Origin: Sulfitobacter sp. M05
GTDB lineage: Bacteria > Pseudomonadota > Alphaproteobacteria > Rhodobacterales > Rhodobacteraceae
DNA: 64,000 bases
Assembly (NCBI RefSeq): GCF_029285175.1
Contig: NZ_JABEDH010000001.1
Coordinates: 1,054,001-1,118,000, forward strand
Direction of reading: 5' to 3'
A program made the position numbers and the translations under genes. The notes below the pieces were generated by a model that was given only the letters and a program-made list of their open reading frames with translations, was not told the DNA's origin and did no database searches. This document shows, piece by piece, positions 16,288 to 25,303 of the stretch; position 1 is the stretch's first letter, and every line of letters starts with the position of its first letter.

Positions 16288-16614
16288 ATGTCCACACCGG
16301 TCTCAACACTTCGCAATCTCGGCCCGGCATTCGAGGCCAGTTGCACATCGGCAGGCATCCAAGATGCCGAAACCCTGCGCGATCTCGGGCCAGACGCCGC
16401 CTATGCGAAACTCCTCGCCGCAGGCACCAAGCCGCATTTCATCGGGTATTACGTTCTCGTAATGGCGCTTCAGGGCCGCCCGTGGAACGACTGCAAAGGT
16501 GCAGAAAAAGCCGCGCTGCGCAAAAGCTTCGATGCGTTGAAAGCGGCGCACCGCCCTGCCCCGGAACACACCCTGGACCAGTTGCTCGACGACATCGGCG
16601 TGCGCAAACCCTGA
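16288..16614 (+). CDS. TfoX/Sxy C-terminal domain protein
   Basis: 108 residues from the ATG at 16288. It holds only the helix-hairpin-helix-like TfoX C-terminal domain: LRNLGPAFEASCTSAGI, then ETLRDLGPDAAYAKLLAAG and ALQGRPWND, the region that follows the N-terminal domain in full-length competence regulators. Single-domain forms are common in alphaproteobacteria; a role in competence is not established for them. It converges with ndk. Confidence 0.8.
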   Translation: MSTPVSTLRNLGPAFEASCTSAGIQDAETLRDLGPDAAYAKLLAAGTKPHFIGYYVLVMALQGRPWNDCKGAEKAALRKSFDALKAAHRPAPEHTLDQLLDDIGVRKP

Positions 16615-16624
16615 TCTCTGCCCA

Positions 16625-16650
16625 TAAAAAAGGCCGCATCGCTGCGGCCC
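16625..16650 (-). terminator. Terminator downstream of ndk
   Basis: On the minus strand GGCCGC-AGCGAT-GCGGCC is followed by TTTTTT. It begins 32 nt past the ndk stop and lies between convergent ndk and the TfoX-type gene. Confidence 0.85.
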
Positions 16651-16681
16651 CTTCCGATATTTCTGATGGCAGTCGCTAGAC

Positions 16682-17104
16682 TTAACCCACCAACTCCAGA
16701 CCGGAGAAGAAATACGCGATCTCTTCTTTGGCGGTTTCTGGCGCATCTGAACCGTGAACAGAGTTTTCGCCAACGCTTTCAGCGAATTCGGCGCGGATGG
16801 TGCCGGCCGCAGCGTCCGCTGGGTTGGTTGCGCCCATAACTTCGCGGTTTTTCGCGATGGCGTCTTCACCTTCCAGAACCTGTGCAACGATTGGCGCAGA
16901 TGCCATGAATTCACACAGTTCACCGTAGAAAGGACGTTCAGCGTGTACTTTGTAGAATTCGCCAGCCTGCGCCATTGTCAGGTGGATACGCTTGGACGCG
17001 ACAACACGCAGACCTGCGTCTTCGAATTTCTTGACAATCGCGCCTGTCAGATTGCGGCGGGTTGCGTCTGGTTTGATGATAGAGAATGTGCGCTCTAGGG
17101 CCAT
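16682..17104 (-). CDS. ndk: Nucleoside diphosphate kinase
   Basis: 140 residues, full length for the family. Transfers the gamma phosphate of ATP to nucleoside diphosphates through a phosphohistidine: His117 in [11 protein letters not shown]-terminal [11 protein letters not shown] is the other family signature. Single-gene unit, with a terminator after it and about 100 nt to the divergent ABC-F gene. Confidence 0.97.
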   Translation of the reverse strand: MALERTFSIIKPDATRRNLTGAIVKKFEDAGLRVVASKRIHLTMAQAGEFYKVHAERPFYGELCEFMASAPIVAQVLEGEDAIAKNREVMGATNPADAAAGTIRAEFAESVGENSVHGSDAPETAKEEIAYFFSGLELVG

Positions 17105-17208
17105 GTGGCTTGCTCCTGTGGGGGTTAATTTGGCCGCTCCCTAGCATGAGGTTTGGCCTATGAAAACCCGCGATTGACGCGCAGCCCGCATTGCGGCACA
17201 CCCCGCCC

Positions 17209-19068
17209 ATGTTACGCATCTCAGAAATCAACTATTCCGTCGAAGGTCGCCCTCTGTTCGAGGAAGCCTCCGCAGTCATTCCCGATGGTCACAAAGTGGG
17301 GCTTGTCGGGCGCAACGGCGCCGGCAAAACCACGTTGTTCAAGATCATTCGCGGCGAACTGGGCCTTGATGCAGGGGATATTTCCCTGCCTTCGCGGGCC
17401 AAAATCGGCGGTGTCGCCCAAGAGGTGCCCTCTTCGGAAACCTCCCTTCTGGATACCGTCCTTGAGGCGGATACCGAACGTGCGGCGTTGATGGCCGAAT
17501 CCGAGACCGCCACAGACCCGGGTCGCATTGCGGATATTCAGTCACGCCTGTCGGACATTGATGCATGGTCCGCCGAAGGGCGCGCCGCCTCGATTCTCAA
17601 AGGTCTGGGGTTCGAACCCGAAGACCAGCTGATGCCCTGCTCTGCTTTCTCCGGAGGGTGGCGCATGCGTGTCGCCTTGGCCGGGGTTCTCTTTGCCCAG
17701 CCTGACCTGTTGCTGCTTGACGAGCCAACAAACTATCTCGACCTTGAAGGGGCCCTTTGGCTGGAAGCATATCTTGCTAAATACCCGCACACGGTCATCA
17801 TCATCAGCCACGACCGTGGCCTGTTGAACCGCGCGGTCAATGGCATCCTACACCTCGAAGAGCGCAAACTGACGTTTTATCAGGGCCCCTATGACCAATT
17901 CGCCCGCCAACGTGCCGAACAACGCGCCATTCAGGCCGCCATGGCCAAGAAACAGCAGCAACGGCGCGACCACATGCAATCCTTTGTGGACCGGTTCAAG
18001 GCCAAGGCATCCAAGGCAAAACAGGCCCAGTCCCGTCTGAAAATGATTGAAAAGATGGACATGATTGCAACGCCGGAACAGGCTGCAAAACGGGTGTTCA
18101 CCTTCCCCGAACCGGAAGAACTCTCGCCGCCGATCATTTCGATTGAGAACGGCGCAGTGGGCTATTCCGAAGGCAACCCCGTCCTGTCGCGCCTCAACCT
18201 GCGCATTGACCAGGACGACCGCATCGCACTGTTGGGACGCAACGGTCAGGGTAAATCGACCCTGTCGAAGCTTCTGTCAGACCGGCTTGTGCTGATGGAT
18301 GGTAAAGCGATCAATGCCAACAAACTGCGCATCGGCTTCTTCGCCCAGCATCAGGTCGACGAACTTCACGTGAATGAAACCCCGTTGCAACATATGATTT
18401 CGGCCCGCCCTGGTGTGCTGCACTCAAAATTGCGTGCGCAGATGGCTGGCTTTGGCCTTGGGCCCGATCAGGCCGAAACCGAAGTGGGCCGCCTGTCGGG
18501 CGGTCAAAAGGCGCGGCTCTCGCTGCTGCTTGCCACGCTCGACGCACCGCATTTGCTGATCCTCGACGAACCGACAAACCACCTGGATATCGAATCTCGC
18601 GAGGCTCTGGTCGAGGCGCTCACTCAATATTCCGGCGCAGTCATCCTTGTGAGCCACGACATGCACCTTCTGTCGATGGTGGCTGATCGGCTTTGGCTGG
18701 TGTCAAATGGCACGGTGGTCCCTTATGAGGACGACCTTGAATCCTACCGCAAACTGCTGCTGACCCCCACAAAGCCGATCAGCAAAAACACCAAGGTCAA
18801 GGAAAAACCCAAAGAGAAACGCGCCAGCCGCGAAGACATCCTTGCCCTGCGTTCCGAGGTACGCAAGGCCGAGGCCCGTGTGACCAAGATCAACGAGATG
18901 CGGGACAAGCTTGCCAAGAAACTGGCAGACCCTGCTCTTTACGAAAGCAGTAAAATCGGTGAACTTGAAGTCTGGAACAAGAAATATGCTGAAGTGATGG
19001 ACGCCTTATCGCGCGCGGAAAGCCTTTGGATGCAAGCGGAAGAGAAACTCGAAAAGGCCTCTGCCTGA
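17209..19068 (+). CDS. ABC-F family ATPase (YheS-like)
   Basis: 619 residues from the ATG at 17209 (MLRISEINYS). Two ABC domains without membrane segments: Walker A GRNGAGKTT (about 35) and GRNGQGKST (about 340), Walker B LLLDEPTNYLD and LILDEPTNHLD, signatures FSGGWRMRV and LSGGQKARL. Between them is the positively charged P-site tRNA interaction linker (AKKQQQRRDHMQSFVDRF). The C-terminal 90 residues are a Lys/Glu-rich coiled coil. The family acts on ribosomes rather than as transporters; YheS fits best. A second ABC-F gene of Uup type is at 52701. Confidence 0.9.
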   Translation: MLRISEINYSVEGRPLFEEASAVIPDGHKVGLVGRNGAGKTTLFKIIRGELGLDAGDISLPSRAKIGGVAQEVPSSETSLLDTVLEADTERAALMAESETATDPGRIADIQSRLSDIDAWSAEGRAASILKGLGFEPEDQLMPCSAFSGGWRMRVALAGVLFAQPDLLLLDEPTNYLDLEGALWLEAYLAKYPHTVIIISHDRGLLNRAVNGILHLEERKLTFYQGPYDQFARQRAEQRAIQAAMAKKQQQRRDHMQSFVDRFKAKASKAKQAQSRLKMIEKMDMIATPEQAAKRVFTFPEPEELSPPIISIENGAVGYSEGNPVLSRLNLRIDQDDRIALLGRNGQGKSTLSKLLSDRLVLMDGKAINANKLRIGFFAQHQVDELHVNETPLQHMISARPGVLHSKLRAQMAGFGLGPDQAETEVGRLSGGQKARLSLLLATLDAPHLLILDEPTNHLDIESREALVEALTQYSGAVILVSHDMHLLSMVADRLWLVSNGTVVPYEDDLESYRKLLLTPTKPISKNTKVKEKPKEKRASREDILALRSEVRKAEARVTKINEMRDKLAKKLADPALYESSKIGELEVWNKKYAEVMDALSRAESLWMQAEEKLEKASA

Positions 19069-19177
19069 TATTGCTCTTTTTGGCCGTAAATACTGCGGGG
19101 AATCGGTCTTTGACCGATGGGGCAGAGCCCCCTAAAACAAAAGAACGGGCACAGCCCACAATTGGATCGACGCTGAG

Positions 19178-19810
19178 ATGACACTCGACACCGCCTATAT
19201 GATCACGGCCCTTGTCACCATGTTCGTGGTGATCGACCCCATCGGCATTGCCCCACTGTTCCTCGCACTGACCGCGGGCATGACACCTGGGGAGCGCAGG
19301 CGGGTTGCCCTGCATGCCTGTCTGGTCGCCGGCCTTGTTCTTGTTCTCTTTGCATTTTTCGGCGAGGCAGTGCTTGGATTTGTCGGTATCTCCATGCCGG
19401 CTTTCCGTATCGCTGGCGGAATTCTCTTGTTCCTGACCGCGCTGGATATGTTGTTTGAACGGCGCAGCAAACGCCGCGAGGACCGCACCGAAGGTGAGGA
19501 AATCGACGATCCTTCTGTCTTTCCGCTGGCAATCCCGCTGATTGCCGGCCCTGGTTCCATTGCCTCGATCATCCTGCTGATCGGTGAACGGCCCGGTGGC
19601 GAGGGGCTGATCACCGTATTGGGCATCACCGCCCTGACATTGGTGGCTTTGGGGCTGACCCTGATGGCAAGCAGCTATCTTGACCGCTTGATCGGCAAAA
19701 AGGGGATCGACGTCATCACCCGGATCCTCGGTATGCTTCTGGCTGCTCTCGCCGTTCAGTTTGTTCTGGACGGGCTGGCCGCCTTCGGTTTCGGCCCCAC
19801 CCCGGGCTGA
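19178..19810 (+). CDS. MarC family integral membrane protein
   Basis: 210 residues, about six membrane segments. MFVVIDPIGIAPLFLALTAG near the start and RIAGGILLFLTALDML followed by PLAIPLIAGPGSIA are hallmark MarC (UPF0056) motifs. It has a NAAT-like fold; the transported substrate is unknown and the old link to multiple antibiotic resistance is not supported. A hydrophilic loop (RRSKRREDRTEGEE) separates the two halves. Confidence 0.9.
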   Translation: MTLDTAYMITALVTMFVVIDPIGIAPLFLALTAGMTPGERRRVALHACLVAGLVLVLFAFFGEAVLGFVGISMPAFRIAGGILLFLTALDMLFERRSKRREDRTEGEEIDDPSVFPLAIPLIAGPGSIASIILLIGERPGGEGLITVLGITALTLVALGLTLMASSYLDRLIGKKGIDVITRILGMLLAALAVQFVLDGLAAFGFGPTPG

Positions 19811-19863
19811 CATCACCACCGCAGGTTCTATATAATGATGAAACCGCGACGAGGGGCCGCAAA

Positions 19864-20445
19864 ATGGACGAGTTTGACACAGGAAACCTGATCTATCTGA
19901 TCGTCCTGCTTCTAATGGTCGGCGGCTGGTTCTTCATGCAATCGCGTGAAGGGTTGAACAAAACACTGCAATACGCCGCGGTCTGGATGATGATCTTTAT
20001 CGGCGGAGCCGCCGCCGTAGGCCTGTGGCAAGACATCAGCCGCGATGCCCGCACCCCGCAATTCAGTGTCGCCGGCAGCGACCAGATCATCGTGCCACGC
20101 GCCCGTGACGGCCATTATTACCTAACAGCGGAAGTGAACGGCACCGCCCTGCGCTTTGTGGTCGACACCGGGGCCACCGATATGGTGCTGACCCAGACGG
20201 ATGCCAAACGCGCCGGCATTGACCCCGCTTCCCTCGCCTATATGGGGCGCGCTAATACTGCCAACGGCGAGGTGCGCACCGCTTTTGTGAGACTTGACCA
20301 AGTGCAACTGGGCGGTGTTGTCGATACCGATGTTGCCGCTGTGGTGAACGAAGGCCAGATGGAACAATCGCTTTTGGGCATGGGCTATCTGCAACGCTGG
20401 GGCCGCATCGAAATCACCGGCGGTGAATTGATCCTGACGCGGTGA
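19864..20445 (+). CDS. Membrane-anchored clan AA aspartic protease (TIGR02281 type)
   Basis: 193 residues. Two membrane segments (about 10-24 and 36-54) precede a single retropepsin-like lobe with the catalytic FVVDTGATDMVL (Asp101) and a later LLGMGYLQRW flap region. Such single-lobe enzymes act as dimers and the catalytic domain should face the periplasm. Physiological substrate unknown. It stands alone 54 nt after marC on the same strand. Confidence 0.87.
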   Translation: MDEFDTGNLIYLIVLLLMVGGWFFMQSREGLNKTLQYAAVWMMIFIGGAAAVGLWQDISRDARTPQFSVAGSDQIIVPRARDGHYYLTAEVNGTALRFVVDTGATDMVLTQTDAKRAGIDPASLAYMGRANTANGEVRTAFVRLDQVQLGGVVDTDVAAVVNEGQMEQSLLGMGYLQRWGRIEITGGELILTR

Positions 20446-20529
20446 TTGATGAGGGAACCGTGGCGGAAGGAGGCAAGGCGTGTGACATGCAAGCACCGAG
20501 CGCTTCAGCAAAACGACAGCAAGCTTACA

Positions 20530-20877
20530 TCAATCGATGACGCTCCCCCTATCCCCATCCTCTGGAACGTTCAGATGCTTGCAAAGCAAGCTCTGCTGCT
20601 GGGTAGATTGAGCCAAAATCCTATCATAAGCTGCTGAAAAGTAGTAGATATATGTTCGTTTGAACTTCTGCTGCGCTTCTCTTTCAAAGTCGTACTTTCC
20701 AGCTACGGCGTCAAATCCGCTGAACGTTGGTGTAAGATTACAGATCACTCTTCTGGCCTGCACTTCTGCTAAAGCCTCTGCATCCCTTTCCAAGCGACTT
20801 TTGGGTACCAGCATGACCGCCGCACCCAAAATTGTCAGCAGAGCAAATGAGACGACGCTGCATATCAATGGTGCCAT
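20530..20877 (-). CDS. Hypothetical protein with one membrane segment
   Basis: 115 residues from the ATG at 20877 (an alternative TTG start lies ten codons upstream). A hydrophobic N-terminus (ICSVVSFALLTILGAAVMLV) could be a signal anchor. The rest is polar and has two Cys but no motif I recognise. Base composition is visibly lower in GC than in the neighbours and codon choice is less biased, which suggests recent acquisition or a fast-evolving orphan. The lack of a clear ribosome site lowers confidence. Confidence 0.5.
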   Translation of the reverse strand: MAPLICSVVSFALLTILGAAVMLVPKSRLERDAEALAEVQARRVICNLTPTFSGFDAVAGKYDFEREAQQKFKRTYIYYFSAAYDRILAQSTQQQSLLCKHLNVPEDGDRGSVID

Positions 20878-20981
20878 GAGAGCATTTTTGAGGTCCTTCT
20901 CTTTCAAATAAGCCCCTCAAAACAGATACATTGCTTCACACGTCTTTTCAAAAAATCAGCAAAGCCCAATACCCCCCCCGT

Positions 20982-21440
20982 TCAAGTCTCGGCCTTCTTC
21001 TCCCAACGTCCTGATTCTTCTGACCAATATTGCGCTGAGGCCCCTGCGGCCTTAAGCGCTTTCCACTGGCCACGCGCGACGTTCAACGCGGCCTCATCTT
21101 CGCCGTCAAACAACACGCAAACCCGTTGCAACGCCGCGACCTCCTCTACGGTGACCGCCGCGCCATGTACCGACATCACACAATCCGGCGCATTTTCCGC
21201 CGTTTCCGCCGTGGTCAACAGAACCGGCTGCAAAGCATCATCATCGCCCCCGGCCATGGCATGGGGCAGGAACTCTTCTTCCGGCCCCAGCCACAATACC
21301 CGATCCAGATCCGCCAGCGCCTGCACATCAGTGCCGCGCACGGCCACGTTCCAGTCATTCTCCAGCGACTTGGATAGCAACATTCGCAAGGTTTCGACCA
21401 ATGGCCGGCGCGTCAGGTGGTAAAAATAGGCCGCCCCCAT
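20982..21440 (-). CDS. holC: DNA polymerase III subunit chi
   Basis: 152 residues. FYHLTRRPLVETLRMLLSK at the start and the WLGPEEEFLPHAM segment in the first half are family signatures of the clamp-loader accessory subunit, which binds SSB. Directly follows pepA with 5 nt between stop and start, the common pepA-holC pairing. Confidence 0.92.
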   Translation of the reverse strand: MGAAYFYHLTRRPLVETLRMLLSKSLENDWNVAVRGTDVQALADLDRVLWLGPEEEFLPHAMAGGDDDALQPVLLTTAETAENAPDCVMSVHGAAVTVEEVAALQRVCVLFDGEDEAALNVARGQWKALKAAGASAQYWSEESGRWEKKAET

Positions 21441-21445
21441 CGCGC

Positions 21446-22918
21446 CTATCCCTTTTCAAACCGGTCACGCACAAGCCGGTTCAGTGCTGCCACACCCCAG
21501 CCGGTGGCCCCCGCCGGTGCCAATGCGGTTTCCGATTTGACCGAGGCCACACCGGCAATATCAAGGTGAATCCAAGGTGTGCCATCTTTCACAAACCGCT
21601 TGAGGAACTGCGCGGCTGTTACCGATCCCGCTGCCCGTCCGCCGATATTCTTCATATCGGCAATCCGGCTTTTCAGCAGCGCGTCATAACCCTTGCCCAT
21701 CGGCATCCGCCACGCACCTTCTCCTTCGGCTTCGGCTGCTTTCAAGAAGGCGTTGCACAGGGAATCGTCGTTGGAAAACACTCCTGCGTTTTCATGGCCC
21801 AGACCGACAATAATCGCGCCGGTCAGCGTTGCCAGATCAATCAGCGCCGCGGGTTCAAACCGGTCCTGCGCATACCACATCACATCACACAGCACCAAAC
21901 GCCCCTCGGCATCCGTGTTGATCACCTCAACCGAATCGCCCTTCATAGAGGTGACAACATCGCCTGGGCGCACCGCGTTGCCAGAGGGCATGTTTTCTAC
22001 CAGCCCCACCAATCCCACGACATTTGCCTTGGCACCACGCAGGGCGAGCGACCGCATCACGCCCGCCACCACGCCGGCACCGCCCATGTCCATGGTCATA
22101 TCTTCCATACCTGCTGCCGGTTTCAGGCTGATACCACCGGTGTCAAACACCACACCTTTACCAACCAGCGCCAATGGAGCGTCCCCTTTGGGGCCGCCAT
22201 TCCATTCCATAACAACTATTTTTGACGGGCTATCCGACCCCTGACCGACACACAAAAGCGTTCCCATTCCGAGACTTGAAAGCTCATCCTCATCCAACAC
22301 TTCAACTTTAAGGCCAAGATCCTGCATAGCTTCAAGTTGATTGGCGAACTCTGTGGTTGTCAGCACATTCGCTGGCGCATTGGTCAGATCACGGGTCATG
22401 AAGGCCCCGTCGGCAATCGCCATCAAAGGCGCTGCCGCGACCTCGGCCTCTTCCGGTTTGCTGCACATCACAAGCACCGCGCCACGACGTTCCTTGGCAT
22501 CAGATTTGTGATCGTCAAACCCGTAATCGCGCATTGCCAAGCCAAAACAAACCTCGGCGATGTATTTCATATTTGCTGCGATCATCAACAGATCCGCCTG
22601 CCCGCGCCGCTTGGCCAGGGCGGCACCCGCTTTGCGCGCCTCCTGCACATCAGTCCGGCGCGGCAAATGCACGATATCAACAGCTTCGGCCGCCATACCG
22701 ACAGGAAAATCCAGTGAAAACATCTCGCCGGGTTTGGATTTGGCAAATTTCTGCCCCTCCATCAACCGCTGCACCGCCCCGCGTGTCAGTTTGTTCACCC
22801 GTCGCGCCCCGGCATCCAGCGGCCCTTCCGGGGCGACAAAAATCGCCACGCGACCTTCCTGCGTAGCGATCTTTTCAATATCAGTGGCGGCGAATGTGAT
22901 CGGGGTAACTGCGGTCAT
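21446..22918 (-). CDS. pepA: Leucyl aminopeptidase (M17)
   Basis: 490 residues. Dinuclear metal exopeptidase: VGKGVVFDTGGISLKP supplies metal-binding Lys and Asp, and NTDAEGRLVL is the M17 signature with the second set of metal ligands. The N-terminal macro-like domain (about 1-170) is present. Cytoplasmic peptide turnover; PepA proteins can also bind DNA. Transcribed with holC, divergent from lptF. Confidence 0.96.
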   Translation of the reverse strand: MTAVTPITFAATDIEKIATQEGRVAIFVAPEGPLDAGARRVNKLTRGAVQRLMEGQKFAKSKPGEMFSLDFPVGMAAEAVDIVHLPRRTDVQEARKAGAALAKRRGQADLLMIAANMKYIAEVCFGLAMRDYGFDDHKSDAKERRGAVLVMCSKPEEAEVAAAPLMAIADGAFMTRDLTNAPANVLTTTEFANQLEAMQDLGLKVEVLDEDELSSLGMGTLLCVGQGSDSPSKIVVMEWNGGPKGDAPLALVGKGVVFDTGGISLKPAAGMEDMTMDMGGAGVVAGVMRSLALRGAKANVVGLVGLVENMPSGNAVRPGDVVTSMKGDSVEVINTDAEGRLVLCDVMWYAQDRFEPAALIDLATLTGAIIVGLGHENAGVFSNDDSLCNAFLKAAEAEGEGAWRMPMGKGYDALLKSRIADMKNIGGRAAGSVTAAQFLKRFVKDGTPWIHLDIAGVASVKSETALAPAGATGWGVAALNRLVRDRFEKG

Positions 22919-23078
22919 AAGATGGGCCCTTGTTTGCGATTTCCCACAAGACCTAGCGTGAAGGGCAACCTATGACCAGTTAGCAGTTTTCCCCGCCCAT
23001 ATTTTGCTTTACAGATTGCGGGAAAATCAGACCAAACCGTGATGTTTGGGGGCCCGCAGAACCTTTGGGGAGGAACGA

Positions 23079-24209
23079 GTGGCACGACTAGACCGCTATA
23101 TGCTGTCACAGCTATTGCTGCTTTTTGGCTTTTTCGCCCTTGTGCTGGTTGCGCTGTTCTGGATCAATCGGGCGGTTGTCTTGTTTGACCGGCTGATCGG
23201 AGATGGGCAATCCGCCCTTGTTTTCCTGGAGTTTGCCGCCCTGGGCCTGCCCAAGCTGATCACCACGGTTCTGCCCATCGCCACCTTTGCCGGCGCGGTC
23301 TATGTCACCAACCGGATGTCATCCGAATCCGAACTGACCGTTTTACAATCAACCGGATCAAGCCCTTGGCGTCTGGCGCGACCGGTGTTCATCTACGGGG
23401 TTTGCGTTGCGGCGATGATGAGCATCCTAAGCCATTTTCTGGTCCCCATGGCACAGGGCGAATTGACCCACCGCGAAAATGAAATCTCGCAAAATATCAC
23501 CGCAAGCCTTTTGCGCGAAGGCCAGTTCCTGCACCCAACGCGAAACGTCACTTTCTACACCCGCGTTATCGATTCCAGCGGCGTGTTGCGGGATGTCTTC
23601 CTTTCGGACCGTCGCAACCCCGCCGAAGGTGTGATCTATACCGCCGCAGAGGCCTATCTGGTACGCAATGGTGCCGGCACCACTCTGATCATGGTCGATG
23701 GTCTGGCGCAGCGGTTAAACAAATCCGATTCCCGTCTGGCCACCGCCAAGTTCCGCGATTTTTCCTTTGATATTTCGACCCTCGTGAATCAGAGCATTGC
23801 CAGCGCGCAGCCGGTTGCCAATCTGATTTCCCCCCGCTTGATGGCAGACTGGGACCATGTCGCCGCTGTGACCGGCGATACCAAGGGAGTCATCGCCGAA
23901 GAGCTGCACGGGCGTTTTGCGCAGCCCTTATTCTGCATCATCGCCGCCCTTGTGGGCTATGCCACATTGCTGGTGGGCGGATTTTCACGTTTCGGGGTCT
24001 GGCGCGAGATTGCCATCGCCTTTGGCCTGCTGATCGCCATTGACGGGATGCGCGGGGCACTGGTTGATACGGTACGCGAAGATGCCAGCCGCTGGCCGCT
24101 GCTGTATCTACCCTCGGTGGTCGGTGGCCTGCTGGTGCTTGCAATGCTTTGGCATGTGGCCAATTCCGGCTGGCTGAACAGCCTGCGTAGAAGGCGCGCA
24201 ACATCATGA
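23079..24209 (+). CDS. lptF: LPS export ABC transporter permease LptF
   Basis: 376 residues from the GTG at 23079, which has GGGGAGGAACGA upstream. Topology of LptF: membrane segments at about 9-30, 50-70 and 95-115, a large periplasmic beta-jellyroll domain (about 125-270), then three more segments. Part of the LptB2FG complex that extracts lipopolysaccharide from the inner membrane. The lptG ATG overlaps its stop. Confidence 0.93.
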   Translation: MARLDRYMLSQLLLLFGFFALVLVALFWINRAVVLFDRLIGDGQSALVFLEFAALGLPKLITTVLPIATFAGAVYVTNRMSSESELTVLQSTGSSPWRLARPVFIYGVCVAAMMSILSHFLVPMAQGELTHRENEISQNITASLLREGQFLHPTRNVTFYTRVIDSSGVLRDVFLSDRRNPAEGVIYTAAEAYLVRNGAGTTLIMVDGLAQRLNKSDSRLATAKFRDFSFDISTLVNQSIASAQPVANLISPRLMADWDHVAAVTGDTKGVIAEELHGRFAQPLFCIIAALVGYATLLVGGFSRFGVWREIAIAFGLLIAIDGMRGALVDTVREDASRWPLLYLPSVVGGLLVLAMLWHVANSGWLNSLRRRRATS

Positions 24210-25303
24210 TTTTGCATGTCTATTTCGCGCGCCGTTTCCTCCTGGCCTTTCTGATGATTTGCGGCGTCCTGTTTGCATTGGTGATGCTGGTCGACGCGGT
24301 TGAACAAGCCCGAAAATTTAGCGGGCTTGATCTGGGCTGGCAGCGGCTGTTGGGGCTGACGTTTCTGAATGCGCCGCAAACCATCAATCTGATTCTGCCG
24401 CTGATTGTAATTCTGGCCACCATCACGCTGTTTATTTCGTTGGCGCGTTCTTCGGAACTGGTGGTGACCCGCGCGGCGGGCCGGTCAGCCATGCGGGCGC
24501 TGATTGCCCCGGTCTTTGTGGCCTTTGTCATCGGGGTCATGGCCGTAGGCATGTTGAACCCGATTGTTGCTGCAACCGGCAACCGTTACCTGCAACTGTC
24601 CGAAAGTTATCGCGCCGGCGGTGCCTCGGCCCTGTCCATCAGCGACGAAGGTCTGTGGTTGCGTCAGGGCAATGCAGACGGGCAGACCGTGGTGCGCGCA
24701 TGGCGGTCAAACGCGGATGCCTCTGTCCTCTATGAGGTGTCCTTTATCTCCTATGATCTGGAAAACGGTCCCGTGCGTCGGATCGAGGCCGCAAGCGCCG
24801 CTTTGATGGATGGCGCATGGTCTTTGAACGACGCCAAGGCTTGGCCACTGACCCCCGGGGTGAACGCCGAGGCCAATGCCCAGTATTTCGAAACGCTGGA
24901 AATTCCGTCGTCCCTGACGCTGGAGCGTATCCGCGAGAGCATTGGCAAACCCGCAGCTGTGTCGATCTATGATCTGCCCACCTTCATCCGCCAGCTCGAA
25001 CAAGCCGGGTTTTCCGCACGTCGTCACGAGGTCTGGTTGCAGACTGAACTTGCCCGCCCCCTGTTCCTGATGGCGATGGTTCTGGTTGCCAGCGCCTTTA
25101 GTATGCGTCACACGCGATTTGGCGGCACCGGTGTTGCGGTGCTGATGGCGGTCTTGCTTGGCTTTGGTCTGTATTTCATCCGCAGCTTTGCGCAAATCCT
25201 GGGTGAAAACGGCCAGATCCCCGTTTTGCTGGCCGCATGGGCACCGCCGATAGCATCGGTATTGCTTGCGGTCGGACTACTTTTGCATGTGGAGGACGGC
25301 TGA
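24206..25303 (+). CDS. lptG: LPS export ABC transporter permease LptG
   Basis: 365 residues. Same layout as lptF: membrane segments near 10-30, 55-80 and 95-118, a periplasmic domain, and C-terminal segments containing FSMRHTRFGGTGVAVLMAV. It heterodimerises with LptF. The start overlaps the lptF stop (ATGA) and the stop overlaps the lptD start (TGATG), so all three are translated as a coupled unit. Confidence 0.93.
   Translation: MILHVYFARRFLLAFLMICGVLFALVMLVDAVEQARKFSGLDLGWQRLLGLTFLNAPQTINLILPLIVILATITLFISLARSSELVVTRAAGRSAMRALIAPVFVAFVIGVMAVGMLNPIVAATGNRYLQLSESYRAGGASALSISDEGLWLRQGNADGQTVVRAWRSNADASVLYEVSFISYDLENGPVRRIEAASAALMDGAWSLNDAKAWPLTPGVNAEANAQYFETLEIPSSLTLERIRESIGKPAAVSIYDLPTFIRQLEQAGFSARRHEVWLQTELARPLFLMAMVLVASAFSMRHTRFGGTGVAVLMAVLLGFGLYFIRSFAQILGENGQIPVLLAAWAPPIASVLLAVGLLLHVEDG

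Noticed and set aside
18890..19819. Minus-strand open frame of about 300 codons opposite the ABC-F end and marC
   Set aside because: It crosses two real genes of the other strand and is Gln/His-rich low-complexity sequence typical of shadow frames.
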